NCBI GenBank assembly: GCA_000403255.2
Contig: KE159592.1
Location: 314,715-378,714 of the forward strand
From: Lachnospiraceae bacterium 3-1
Lineage (GTDB): Bacteria > Bacillota > Clostridia > Lachnospirales > Lachnospiraceae
Length of the DNA stretch: 64,000 nt
Reading direction: 5' to 3'
Part shown: one piece after another, positions 24,671-34,022 of the stretch
How positions within the stretch are numbered: position 1 is the first letter of the stretch
Layout of the letters: the number at the start of each line of letters is the position of its first letter
Notes under the pieces: model-generated
Seen by the model: the letters and a program-made list of their open reading frames with translations, nothing else
Told to the model about the DNA's origin: nothing
The model's database searches: none
Program-made: the position numbers and the translations under genes

Positions 24671-27586
24671 TTATAAAAGATTTTTTAATTCCATAAACAA
24701 CTCTTTTTCTTCTTTTAATTTTTCTTCATTTCCAATAACGCAAAGAACATCATCTGCTAAAACTGCTTTCACAATACCGGAAAGATTTCGGATATCCTGG
24801 GGTGTGGCATTTAAAATTTCTTCCCGCTCTTTTTGAAGCATTTCTTCTGTAATTCCTGTCAGCCAGGCAGTGGCGCTGCGTCCTGTTTTACCTGCCGGAG
24901 TCAAAGGTGCGTCCACACCGCTGAAGGTTCCAATAATGTATTTTGTCATCTCCTTCTCATCTATCTGGAAATTCTCCAAATATGTTGGAATCCCCTCATA
25001 AACTTTATTTGTCTTTGTCAGATTGGGATCACGGTAAGAAACAAAATAGCCATCGCCTCTCCTGGTAAATCCGCTCATACATCCATAAGCCCCGCCCTTT
25101 ACCCGAATATTAATCCACAAATATTCATAGCTAAGCAAAACTTTTAGAATCCGCAAGGTTCCAGTATATTCATATCCTGCTTTCTTAAAATTGCCGGCAC
25201 GGGATACATATTGTACCTGGGAAGCATCCAAAAAGCCTTCATTTTTCTTCTCCAGGAACAGTGGCGTTTTTCCCTTCTCTGGAATGACGTCTGAAAGAAT
25301 TTCCTTTATGGCCGGGATTTCCTGCTGAATTTGTTTCATTCCTTCTGGTTCTGCGCCAACGCTTAACATCAGATTGTCTTTTCGGAAAATCTTTTCTGCC
25401 AGTTCCTCCAGCTTGCTGCTTAAAAATTCCTTTTTCTCCTCAAACTGTTCCTCTAATTCCTTTACAAGTTGATAGAATTCAATCCCCTGTACCATATCTG
25501 TATATTTGGCGCTTTGTGAGAAATAAGACATAGCTCGCATAGAAGAAACCGAATGTCCGCTTGTACTCAAAGTCATCTGGATTCTGGATTTCAGCTCTGC
25601 AAGAATCTCATAGAGACGCTCCTGCTTACGGAAATTGCTTCCAGAAATAATTTCCCTGACAACCTCCATGGTCTTTGGAATCTCGTGATACAAAGTCTTG
25701 ATCTTCACTTCATATTTCAAAAGGATATTTTCATTCTCCACTCTGGGATAAATCCCAATATTGCTGAAAATTCCCCCGGTATGCAGATTTATCTCATTGG
25801 CAAGCTCCTGGAAGCTATAAGCTCTGGTATCCACATAGCCAAGGACAGCTTTTAAAATTCCAACATAAGGGATATCCTCTACCGAAAGTTCTTTTAAATC
25901 AAACATTAAGCTAAAGTAAGCAATTCCGTTGGTATCAACATCATGGCAAAGCATCAGGGTATCCCCTGCCTTTTCCTCACGAATATACAATTTTTCTCCC
26001 GTCTTTTTAATATCACTTCTGGAAAGCGTAGGTATTTTTTCCAAATGCTCTGGCAGAGAAGGCTCCTCCTGATATTTTTTTAAATGATGGGTAAAATCCA
26101 CAATTTTCTGCTGTTCCTCTTTACTTAAGGAAGCTTTGTATGCCTCCAGTTTCTTTGTCAGCTCCTCCTCCCGCTTGGTATTGAGACCATATTGAGGTTC
26201 CCCAATCACCACCGAGGCATGAGGATTATTTCGCAAGTATTTCTCTACCAATTCTTCAAAATATCCCGTTTCCACCTGCTCTTTCAAGAATTCAATCACA
26301 TCCAGCTCTTCCAAATGCAAAAACGGTTGATTTTCATCATAAAGCCAACTGTCCAGACACTTAATCCCCAAAAGCAGTCCCTTGGGAAACTGCCCATAAT
26401 CGGCCTCCCGATATCGAAATTCAAAGCTATTGATTCCTGCCCGAAGAGATTTTTTATTAATGCCCTTTTCCACCTGTTCCTTCAAAACATTTTGAATGAT
26501 TTCTAAGAATTCTTCCTTTCTGTCCACATTACTGTTTTTTGCCATAATAGAAAACATGGGCTGCAAACTGTTGCAGTCAAAGGACGCAAGAATATCCTTG
26601 CCGATTTTGGCATCTAAAAGAGCCTGCTTTAAGGGGGCTCCAGGGGCGCTCAGCAACGCATAATCCAAAATATCAAATGCTACATACAAGGTCTTGTCCA
26701 AAATGGTTCCAACGCTTACGTTGTAGGTCAAATAGGTATTGTCCTCCAAGGGCTCCCCACTTGCAATATGATAGGGAATCTTCACTTCCCTGCATGCAGA
26801 AAAAGGCTCCTGGAACTTCACTTTAGAATCTACGGAAATCTTATCATATTTGCTGAGATATTCTTGGTCGATCCATGCTAACTTTTCTTCCATATCCATG
26901 TTTCCATAAAGATACAGATAGGAATTGCAGGGATGGTAATATTTCTGGTGAAATGCTAAAAACTGTTCGTAGGACAGCTCTGGAATATTTTCTGGATTCC
27001 CGCCAGATTCAAAAGCATAGGAAGTATCAGGATAAAGACTGCTTAAAATTTCCCGTTCCAGCACGCCATCTGGAGAAGAAAAAGCTCCCTTCATCTCATT
27101 GTAAACCACACCATTGATGGTAAGGGGAGCATCCAGATCTGCCATCTCATAATGCCATCCCTCCTGACAAAAGATTTCCTTATGATTGTAAATATCAGGA
27201 TGGAATACCGCATCCAAATAAACTCCCATCAAATTCTGAAAATCCTTGTCATTGCAGCTTGCCACCGGATAAATTGTTTTATCTGGATATGTCATTGCAT
27301 TTAAAAATGTATTCAGGGAACTTTTCTCTAGCTCTATGAAGGGATCTTTGACTGGATATTTTTCAGAACCGCATAATACAGAATGCTCCAGAATATGAGC
27401 TGCTCCTGCGCTGTCTAACGATGGGGTGCGAAAGCCCACATAAAACACCTTATTTTCATCCTCATTTGAAATCAGGGCAATCCTTGCACCACTCTTTTTA
27501 TGCTTCAGTAAAAAACCAGTAGATTTGATATCATCCAATTCCTTTTTTTCTAATAATTCATATGCTTTACAGTTTTCCAGATTCAT
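24671..27586 (-). CDS. M16C zinc metallopeptidase (PreP-like, insulinase superfamily)
   Basis: Large cytoplasmic peptidase of ~971 residues. It carries the inverted zinc motif HILEH near residues 64-68 and the distal Glu region EGWHYEM, followed by three further M16-type domains including the M16C-associated domain, as in presequence protease/Cym1. Such enzymes cut short, unfolded peptides inside a closed chamber. ATG 27586 has AAAGGA at good spacing; ATG 27595 is three codons further upstream. It is the first gene of a possible run with era. Confidence 0.9.
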   Translation of the reverse strand: MNLENCKAYELLEKKELDDIKSTGFLLKHKKSGARIALISNEDENKVFYVGFRTPSLDSAGAAHILEHSVLCGSEKYPVKDPFIELEKSSLNTFLNAMTYPDKTIYPVASCNDKDFQNLMGVYLDAVFHPDIYNHKEIFCQEGWHYEMADLDAPLTINGVVYNEMKGAFSSPDGVLEREILSSLYPDTSYAFESGGNPENIPELSYEQFLAFHQKYYHPCNSYLYLYGNMDMEEKLAWIDQEYLSKYDKISVDSKVKFQEPFSACREVKIPYHIASGEPLEDNTYLTYNVSVGTILDKTLYVAFDILDYALLSAPGAPLKQALLDAKIGKDILASFDCNSLQPMFSIMAKNSNVDRKEEFLEIIQNVLKEQVEKGINKKSLRAGINSFEFRYREADYGQFPKGLLLGIKCLDSWLYDENQPFLHLEELDVIEFLKEQVETGYFEELVEKYLRNNPHASVVIGEPQYGLNTKREEELTKKLEAYKASLSKEEQQKIVDFTHHLKKYQEEPSLPEHLEKIPTLSRSDIKKTGEKLYIREEKAGDTLMLCHDVDTNGIAYFSLMFDLKELSVEDIPYVGILKAVLGYVDTRAYSFQELANEINLHTGGIFSNIGIYPRVENENILLKYEVKIKTLYHEIPKTMEVVREIISGSNFRKQERLYEILAELKSRIQMTLSTSGHSVSSMRAMSYFSQSAKYTDMVQGIEFYQLVKELEEQFEEKKEFLSSKLEELAEKIFRKDNLMLSVGAEPEGMKQIQQEIPAIKEILSDVIPEKGKTPLFLEKKNEGFLDASQVQYVSRAGNFKKAGYEYTGTLRILKVLLSYEYLWINIRVKGGAYGCMSGFTRRGDGYFVSYRDPNLTKTNKVYEGIPTYLENFQIDEKEMTKYIIGTFSGVDAPLTPAGKTGRSATAWLTGITEEMLQKEREEILNATPQDIRNLSGIVKAVLADDVLCVIGNEEKLKEEKELFMELKNLL

Positions 27587-27613
27587 GTTTTTCATTCCTT
27601 TCTTAAAATTAGA

Positions 27614-28537
27614 CTATGATTTCATATTCACTGTCAATTGATGATAGGGTATCTCAATTTGATTGGCATCAAAGATTTCCTTTATCTGTTCATTGAGCCG
27701 CCACTTTACGTTCCAGTAATCTTCCATTGCCACCCAAAGCCGGCATCCAAGCCTAACGCTGCTCTCATCCAATGCATCCACAAATACTGCCATCTCTTCT
27801 TCCTTCAAAACCGCTTCCTCTTTGGACAGTAATTCCGTTAAAAGCTCCTTTGCTTTCCGAATATCTGCTTCATAAGAAATTCCCACAAACACGTCTAACC
27901 TTCGTTTGTCCTGTTGTGTAACATTCGTTAAACTGGAATTTGCCAGTACTCCATTGGGAATCACAACCATCCGGTTGTCTGCCGTAAGCAGCTTTGTATA
28001 AAAGATCATGATTTCCGATACTTTCCCTTCGTTGCCATGGGTATCTTCGATAATATAATCCCCTACTTTAAAAGGTTTAAACAATAAAATCAGGACTCCT
28101 CCTGCAAAGTTGGACAAGCTGCCCTGAAGGGCAAGTCCCAACGTAAGACCAGCAGAACCAAGCAACGCTACCACAGAGGTAGTTTCCACTCCAAGCTGGT
28201 GAATCACTGCAATTGCCAGAATAAAGTAAAGAATAATTTTTGCACCAGAATCTAAAAACTGTTTCACACCTTCATCGGCCCCAGAACGATCCAAGGTTCT
28301 GCATAATAGTTTCCGAAGCCATGTTACAATTTTCTTGCCCACAAAATAAATCAAAACAGCAATGCATACCCTTACTGCAAAATTAGCGAAAAAAGGAACC
28401 ATATCCTCCAGATACCCTTTCCACACACTAGGCTTGGCCATCTGTTCCAATTCCTGCAATTGGGGCAAATTATCTGCCATATTTTCCGTCAATAAAATTC
28501 CCTGTATCACACTATTTTCTATATGATTCAAATACAT
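27614..28537 (-). CDS. mscS: Small-conductance mechanosensitive channel (MscS family)
   Basis: Opens under membrane tension to release solutes. The 307 residues contain three N-terminal membrane helices; the pore-lining helix 3 is rich in Gly/Ala (LLGSAGLTLGLALQGSLSN), followed by the beta domain beginning FKVGDYI and the C-terminal alpha/beta cage. ATG 28537 follows AGGAGGGA directly, which selects it over a 36-residue extension. It is the single gene between the M16 peptidase and the divergent HD-domain gene. Confidence 0.92.
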   Translation of the reverse strand: MYLNHIENSVIQGILLTENMADNLPQLQELEQMAKPSVWKGYLEDMVPFFANFAVRVCIAVLIYFVGKKIVTWLRKLLCRTLDRSGADEGVKQFLDSGAKIILYFILAIAVIHQLGVETTSVVALLGSAGLTLGLALQGSLSNFAGGVLILLFKPFKVGDYIIEDTHGNEGKVSEIMIFYTKLLTADNRMVVIPNGVLANSSLTNVTQQDKRRLDVFVGISYEADIRKAKELLTELLSKEEAVLKEEEMAVFVDALDESSVRLGCRLWVAMEDYWNVKWRLNEQIKEIFDANQIEIPYHQLTVNMKS

Positions 28538-28556
28538 CTTCCCTCCTATTGTTTTG

Positions 28557-28585
28557 TTGACACCAGACTTAGAATTCACTATAAT
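28557..28585 (+). promoter_or_regulatory. Consensus sigma-A promoter of the HD-domain gene
   Basis: TTGACA (28557-28562), 17-bp spacer, TATAAT (28580-28585). Both boxes are perfect, 122 bp ahead of the start. A second TATAAT-like box follows at about 28591. Confidence 0.75.
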
Positions 28586-28706
28586 TATAGTATAATATTT
28601 ACCGTATAAAGGCAAACAATATTTTACAAATGACACCCGATTCATGACCAGACAGTTAGGATCGGATATCTCAAAGGATATAAAATTATGAAATGGAGGT
28701 GTGCGT

Positions 28707-29978
28707 ATGAGCGATTCTCAACTTATAAACATTGTGGATGTTATTTGCCATTCTTTCCGGCATCAAGATCCTCGTCTCATCAATCACGGAGAACGTGTCG
28801 CATATATTCTGATGAAAATGTTGGCAGACACAAGTTATTACACGAAGCAGGAAAAGCAAGACATTTTTATGCTGGGATTACTCCATGATATCGGTGCCTA
28901 CAAAAAAGAAGAAATTGACTCCATGTTAAGTTTCGATATGAATGATGCAATGAAACATTCCATCTTTGGTTACCTTTTATTCCGAAATTTTTCTCCGCTC
29001 ACTACATATGCAGATGTAATCCTGTATCATCATCATTGCAATGCACAATACTATTCTGCCCCAATCAGTAACTACCACAGAGACATGGCAAGACTGATCT
29101 ATTTGGCAGACCGCATTGACATTTTCTGTGTGGTAAATGGCACAGAGGGCCTAAGCTCTTTTCTGGACAAGTATGGGGAAGCAACATTTTCTGCTGCAAA
29201 TATCCGTTGGTTTCGAGAAGCCAATGAGAAATACCACATCCTTGATCAAATACAAAATAATTCTTACCAAGAAGAGCTCATCCGTTATACCAAAGAACAA
29301 ATTGTTCTTTCCGAAGAAGAAATACATCAATATCTTATGACTTTTATTTTTTCTGTGGATTTTCGAAGTGAATACACTGCCCTTCATACGAGTGATGCAG
29401 TTTGCTTAAGCAAAATTTTTTCTGATACCTTGGATCTATCTTCCAGTGCCTGCAAAACCATACAATTAGCTACCCTGCTGCATAACATTGGCAAAGTTTG
29501 TATATCCTCTGACCTTGCGGACTCGAAGGATTACGACCACTATTTAAAAGAATTATATCAGAATTCTACGTTGGATATTACCAAACAAATCCTATCTGGT
29601 TCTGTGGATATACAAATTATCAAAGTGATAGAAGAATCTTTCCTGATTCTAAAATGCTGGACAGAACAAAACAATCTTTCCTTTTCTCCCTCTTTGGCAG
29701 GAGAGATTGTGGCTCTTTCCTACCTCATCAGCAACATACTGACCAATGACCAAGCCCTTTCTAGTCATTCAAAACTGATGGACTACTTAGAAGAAAAATA
29801 CCAGACCTGCCACATGAATACCACAATACTATCCTCTCTCGAGGAACATTTTCATGACATCATAGAGCAGGCACAAAAGTCTTGTACCGCTGTATCACGT
29901 ACATACCACCATGTGATGGACGAATTTCATTTTCTAAGTACCATACTTCTTCACTACAATTCAAAATATGAATTCTAA
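28707..29978 (+). CDS. Tandem HD-domain protein (HD-GYP-like, second domain degenerate)
   Basis: 423 residues. The first half has a complete HD set: INHGERVAYI, LLHDIG (HD pair), later HSIFGY, YHHH and LADRIDIF, the spacing seen in HD-GYP-type phosphodiesterases, though no GYP tripeptide is visible. The second half (from ~225) repeats the fold with LLHNIGKV, in which Asp is replaced by Asn, so this copy probably does not bind metal. The first domain may hydrolyse a nucleotide or cyclic dinucleotide; the second may sense. ATG 28707 has GGAGGT 6 bases before it. Monocistronic, own promoter and terminator. Confidence 0.75.
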   Translation: MSDSQLINIVDVICHSFRHQDPRLINHGERVAYILMKMLADTSYYTKQEKQDIFMLGLLHDIGAYKKEEIDSMLSFDMNDAMKHSIFGYLLFRNFSPLTTYADVILYHHHCNAQYYSAPISNYHRDMARLIYLADRIDIFCVVNGTEGLSSFLDKYGEATFSAANIRWFREANEKYHILDQIQNNSYQEELIRYTKEQIVLSEEEIHQYLMTFIFSVDFRSEYTALHTSDAVCLSKIFSDTLDLSSSACKTIQLATLLHNIGKVCISSDLADSKDYDHYLKELYQNSTLDITKQILSGSVDIQIIKVIEESFLILKCWTEQNNLSFSPSLAGEIVALSYLISNILTNDQALSSHSKLMDYLEEKYQTCHMNTTILSSLEEHFHDIIEQAQKSCTAVSRTYHHVMDEFHFLSTILLHYNSKYEF

Positions 29979-29987
29979 CCATAACAC

Positions 29988-30032
29988 AGGAGGCTGTCGG
30001 AAAATTGCCATTTCCCGACAGCCTCCTCTTTT
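29988..30032. terminator. Bidirectional terminator between the HD gene and serA
   Basis: 13-bp perfect stem AGGAGGCTGTCGG (29988-30000) / CCGACAGCCTCCT (30015-30027), followed by CTTTT on the plus strand. The genes on both sides converge on it. Confidence 0.75.
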
Positions 30033-30075
30033 GGAAACAGCCGCCTTTGTATTGGTGCAAAATTGGCCGTTTCAC

Positions 30076-31239
30076 CTATTTTATCACTCTAACCTTCAAT
30101 ACACTGTCAATTTTCTTTAACTGTTCGATCGCTGCCTCCGTCACTGGAGAATCGATGTCCAAAAGGGAATATGCAAAATCGCCCCGGCTCTTATTGGTCA
30201 TATCGGAGATATTTATATTATTTTCTCCCATGACAGCCGTATATTTTCCAATGATCCCCTTTACATTTTTGTGCAAAATCGCCACGCGCCCTGCGCCGGA
30301 GCAGACACCCATATCACATCTAGGGAAATTTACGGAATTACGGATATTTCCATTTTCCAGGTAATCCCTTACTTCTTCCACTGCCATCATTGCACAGTTA
30401 TCCTCAGACTCTTCTGTTGAAGCTCCAAGATGAGGAATTACAATACAGTTTTCTTTCCCTGCAAGGACGCTGGTGGGGAAATCCGTAACATATTTCTTAA
30501 TCTTTCCTTCTTCAATGGCAGCAAGGATATCTTCATCATCTGCCAAAAGCGCTCTAGCAAAATTCAGAATCACAACCCCATCCTTCATCTGTGCGAACGC
30601 CTCTTTGTTCAGCATCTTTTTGGTATCTTCCACAAGGGGAACATGAATTGTAATATAATCACATTCACGGTAAATCTCTTCCAGATTATTGATATGTTTT
30701 ACACTCCGTGACAAGCTCCAGGCTGCATTGACAGAAATAAAGGGATCATATCCATAAACCTCCATTCCCAAATGGGTAGCTGCGTTTGCCACCCGCACAC
30801 CGATAGCGCCCAATCCTATCACACCCAGTTTTTTTCTTGCAATCTCACACCCAGCAAATGCATTTTTTGCTTTCTCTGCATCCTTGCTGATATTTTCATT
30901 TTCTGTATTTTCCAATACCCAATTTATTCCCCCAGTGATATCTCGGGAAGCCAAAAGCATTCCTGCAAATACAAGCTCTTTCACACCATTTGCATTCGCT
31001 CCCGGGGTGTTAAATACAACAATTCCCTGCTGGGCGCATTTCTCTAAGGGAATATTATTTACCCCTGCCCCAGCCCTTGCAATTGCATAAAGATTGTCTG
31101 GCAGCTCCATCTCATGCATGGCTGCGCTTCGTACCAGCACAGCCTGGGCCTCCTTTATGTCATCTGTCTTTTGATACTCCTGACTAAACAATTCAAGCCC
31201 CACATTGGCAATGGGATTTAAACAATGATACTGAAACAT
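30076..31239 (-). CDS. serA: D-3-phosphoglycerate dehydrogenase
   Basis: First step of serine synthesis: oxidises 3-phosphoglycerate with NAD+. The 387 residues hold a 2-hydroxyacid dehydrogenase core with the dinucleotide motif GLGAIG, the catalytic Arg/Glu/His region (NFARALLAD and PHLGASTEESE), and a short C-terminal ACT-like domain (INISDMTNKSRGDFAYSLLDID), so feedback control by serine is possible. The long ASB domain of Bacillus SerA is absent. ATG 31239 follows AGGAGA. It is the last gene of the leuB-ilvB-serC-serA operon and overlaps or abuts serC. Confidence 0.93.
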   Translation of the reverse strand: MFQYHCLNPIANVGLELFSQEYQKTDDIKEAQAVLVRSAAMHEMELPDNLYAIARAGAGVNNIPLEKCAQQGIVVFNTPGANANGVKELVFAGMLLASRDITGGINWVLENTENENISKDAEKAKNAFAGCEIARKKLGVIGLGAIGVRVANAATHLGMEVYGYDPFISVNAAWSLSRSVKHINNLEEIYRECDYITIHVPLVEDTKKMLNKEAFAQMKDGVVILNFARALLADDEDILAAIEEGKIKKYVTDFPTSVLAGKENCIVIPHLGASTEESEDNCAMMAVEEVRDYLENGNIRNSVNFPRCDMGVCSGAGRVAILHKNVKGIIGKYTAVMGENNINISDMTNKSRGDFAYSLLDIDSPVTEAAIEQLKKIDSVLKVRVIK

Positions 31240-31240
31240 T

Positions 31241-32320
31241 TTAATTCTCCTCTTCAAATTTTTTCATAAATGCGACTAATTTTTCCACTCCTTCTTTTGG
31301 CATTGCGTTGTAAATACTTGCACGCATACCTCCTACGGTTCTATGGCCTTTTAGATTGACAAAGCCTGCTGCTTCTGCCTCTTTCACAAACTTAGCATCT
31401 AACTCTTTATCCCCCGTTACAAAGGGTACGTTCATCAAAGAACGGTCTTCCTTTCTCACTGTGCCCCGGAACATTTTACTTTCATCCAGGAAATCATAAA
31501 GAATCTTTGCCTTTTCTTCATTGTGCTGCTTCATTGCTGCAAGACCGCCCTGCTTTTTCAACCACTGGAATACTTTTCCACAAATATAAATGCCATAAGC
31601 TGGCGGTGTATTATAAAGAGAATCTGCATCTGCATGGGTCTTATATTTTAGCATAGTAGGGGTTCCCGGCAGAGTATCCTCTGTAATCAAATCCTCCCGA
31701 ATAATCACAATAACCACCCCGGCAGGGCCGATATTCTTCTGCACACCTCCATAAATAATTCCATATTTGGATACATCTACTGGTTCGGATAAAAAGCAGG
31801 AGGACACGTCTGCTACCAGGGTATGTCCTTTGGTATTGGGCAATGTCTTATATTTTGTTCCATAAATCGTATTGTTCTCACAAATATATACATAATCTGC
31901 ATCTTCTGGAATATCTAAATCAGAGCAATCTGGAATATAAGAAAATGTCTCATCCTCTGAAGAAGCCACTTTCACTGCCTCGCCATAATTCTGAGCTTCC
32001 TGAAATGCTTTCTTTGCCCACTGACCAGTTACAATATAAGCAGCTTTTTTCTTCTTCATCAAATTCATTGGAATCATGGCAAACTGCTGTGAAGCGCCGC
32101 CCTGTAAAAACAACACTTTATAATTATCTGGTATATTCATCAATTCCCGCAAATCTGCTTCCGCTGCCTTTATAATCCCTTCATATACTTTGGAGCGGTG
32201 GCTCATTTCCATAACAGACATTCCACTGCCTTTATAATCCAACATTTCCTCTGCTGCTTCCTTTAATACCTCCTCCGGCAGAACGGCTGGCCCTGCGGAA
32301 AAATTATAAACTCTGCTCAT
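31241..32320 (-). CDS. serC: Phosphoserine aminotransferase
   Basis: PLP enzyme forming 3-phosphoserine from 3-phosphohydroxypyruvate and glutamate, the second step of serine synthesis. The 359 residues open with VYNFSAGPAVLP, contain LFLQGGASQQF, the PLP lysine in YGGVQKNIGPAG and the C-terminal GGMRASIYNA. Strong ribosome site GAGGAGG. It sits 11 bp after ilvB and directly before serA. Confidence 0.96.
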   Translation of the reverse strand: MSRVYNFSAGPAVLPEEVLKEAAEEMLDYKGSGMSVMEMSHRSKVYEGIIKAAEADLRELMNIPDNYKVLFLQGGASQQFAMIPMNLMKKKKAAYIVTGQWAKKAFQEAQNYGEAVKVASSEDETFSYIPDCSDLDIPEDADYVYICENNTIYGTKYKTLPNTKGHTLVADVSSCFLSEPVDVSKYGIIYGGVQKNIGPAGVVIVIIREDLITEDTLPGTPTMLKYKTHADADSLYNTPPAYGIYICGKVFQWLKKQGGLAAMKQHNEEKAKILYDFLDESKMFRGTVRKEDRSLMNVPFVTGDKELDAKFVKEAEAAGFVNLKGHRTVGGMRASIYNAMPKEGVEKLVAFMKKFEEEN

Positions 32321-32331
32321 TTTTTCCTCCT

Positions 32332-34008
32332 CTAATTCTTCTTGTCATCTTCATCAAAAGCCTCATGGATCGCTGCGCCAGGCGCTACCATAGGCCATAC
32401 CTTATCATCACTGTCAATCATACAGTCAATCACTACTGGCATCTCGCTTTTCAAAGCATTGGCAAAAGCCTCGTTAAATTCCTCCCTGGTGGTTGCACGA
32501 TACCCAGTTGCTCCCATAGCCTCTGCCAGTTTTACAAAATCTACACGGTCATTCAATATCGTTGCAGAGTAATGCTGTTCATAAAACAATGTCTGCCATT
32601 GACGTACCATACCTAATACATGATTGTTGACTACCACTTGAATCAGCGGCAGTTTTTGACGCACTGCGGTAGCAATCTCGTTCATATTCATACGAAAGCA
32701 TCCGTCTCCAGCAATGTTGACCACCTGCTTTTTCGGATTAGCCATCTGTACGCCTATCGCCGCACCCAAACCATATCCCATGGTTCCCAAACCACCTGAT
32801 GTAATCAGTGTACGCGGTTTTTTGTATTGATAGAACTGAGCTGCCCACATCTGATGCTGACCCACTTCCGTTACCATAATTGCGTCGCCCTTTGTCTGTC
32901 TGTAAATTTCTTCAATCAGATAAGGACCGCTTAATCCCGTATCCTGATATTTCAATGGATACTTTTCTTTATATTCCATTATTTTCTGAATCCATTGTGC
33001 ATGGTCCTGTGGCTCAATTCTTTCGTTCAGCTCTTTGAGAATCTCCTTGATATCTCCAATGATATGCGCATCTGTCACGATATTTTTGTTAATCTCTGCT
33101 GGGTCAATATCAAACTGAAGTATCTTGGCATTGGAAGCAAATTTTTTTGCATTTCCGGTTACCCGGTCACTGAACCTTACCCCCACTGCAATTAGAAGGT
33201 CACATTCACTGACTCCGTAATTGGAAGTTTTTGTCCCATGCATGCCAAGCATTCCAGTGTAAAGGCGATGATTTCCATCAAAGGCTCCCTTTCCCATCAA
33301 AGAATCTGTGACTGGTGTGTGCACCTTTTCTACAAATTCCAAAAGCTCCTGGCTGGCCTCTGAGATCACGGCCCCGCCTCCCACAAACACATATGGCTTC
33401 TTGGACCTTTTTATCATTTGTACTGCCTGCTCCAACGCTTCTTCTGTGATTGTCTCACAACAGCATTTTTCCGGCTCAGAGGGCATGGGATAAAACTCTG
33501 TCTGATTAGATGTGACATCTTTGGGAATATCCACAAGTACTGGCCCCGGCCTGCCTTTTTTTGCAATCCGAAAGGCCCGCCGAATGGTTCCTGCCAATTT
33601 CTCTATATCCTTTACAATAAAATTATGTTTGGTAATGGGGGTTGTAATTCCCGCAATATCAATCTCCTGGAAGCTGTCTTTTCCAAGCAGAGACACTCCC
33701 ACATTACAGGTAATCGCTACCATGGGAACAGAATCCATATAAGCGGTAGCAATTCCTGTTACCAGATTGGTGGCTCCAGGCCCTGATGTTGCAAGGCAAA
33801 CCCCTACCCTTCCGGTAGAACGAGCATAGCCATCCGCTGCATGGCTGGCTCCCTGTTCGTGAGAAGTCAACACGTGCTTGATCTCACTGCTATGTTTATA
33901 TAGTTCATCATATACATTTAAAATGGCTCCTCCCGGATAACCAAAGACAGTATTCACACCTTGTTCTTTCAAACATTCAATGACAATTTGCGCTCCTGTC
34001 AGCTGCAT
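32332..34008 (-). CDS. ilvB: Acetolactate synthase, large (catalytic) subunit
   Basis: ThDP-dependent first common step of branched-chain amino acid synthesis. 558 residues with three domains: the N-terminal PYR domain with FGYPGGAI and the catalytic Glu in TSHEQGASHAADG, a middle FAD-binding domain (VGVRFSDRVTG), and the C-terminal PP domain with GDGCFRMNMNE as metal/ThDP motif. No small regulatory subunit (ilvN) gene lies next to it in this window. It is 14 bp after leuB in the same operon. Confidence 0.94.
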   Translation of the reverse strand: MQLTGAQIVIECLKEQGVNTVFGYPGGAILNVYDELYKHSSEIKHVLTSHEQGASHAADGYARSTGRVGVCLATSGPGATNLVTGIATAYMDSVPMVAITCNVGVSLLGKDSFQEIDIAGITTPITKHNFIVKDIEKLAGTIRRAFRIAKKGRPGPVLVDIPKDVTSNQTEFYPMPSEPEKCCCETITEEALEQAVQMIKRSKKPYVFVGGGAVISEASQELLEFVEKVHTPVTDSLMGKGAFDGNHRLYTGMLGMHGTKTSNYGVSECDLLIAVGVRFSDRVTGNAKKFASNAKILQFDIDPAEINKNIVTDAHIIGDIKEILKELNERIEPQDHAQWIQKIMEYKEKYPLKYQDTGLSGPYLIEEIYRQTKGDAIMVTEVGQHQMWAAQFYQYKKPRTLITSGGLGTMGYGLGAAIGVQMANPKKQVVNIAGDGCFRMNMNEIATAVRQKLPLIQVVVNNHVLGMVRQWQTLFYEQHYSATILNDRVDFVKLAEAMGATGYRATTREEFNEAFANALKSEMPVVIDCMIDSDDKVWPMVAPGAAIHEAFDEDDKKN

Positions 34009-34022
34009 ATTTCTTCCTCCTG

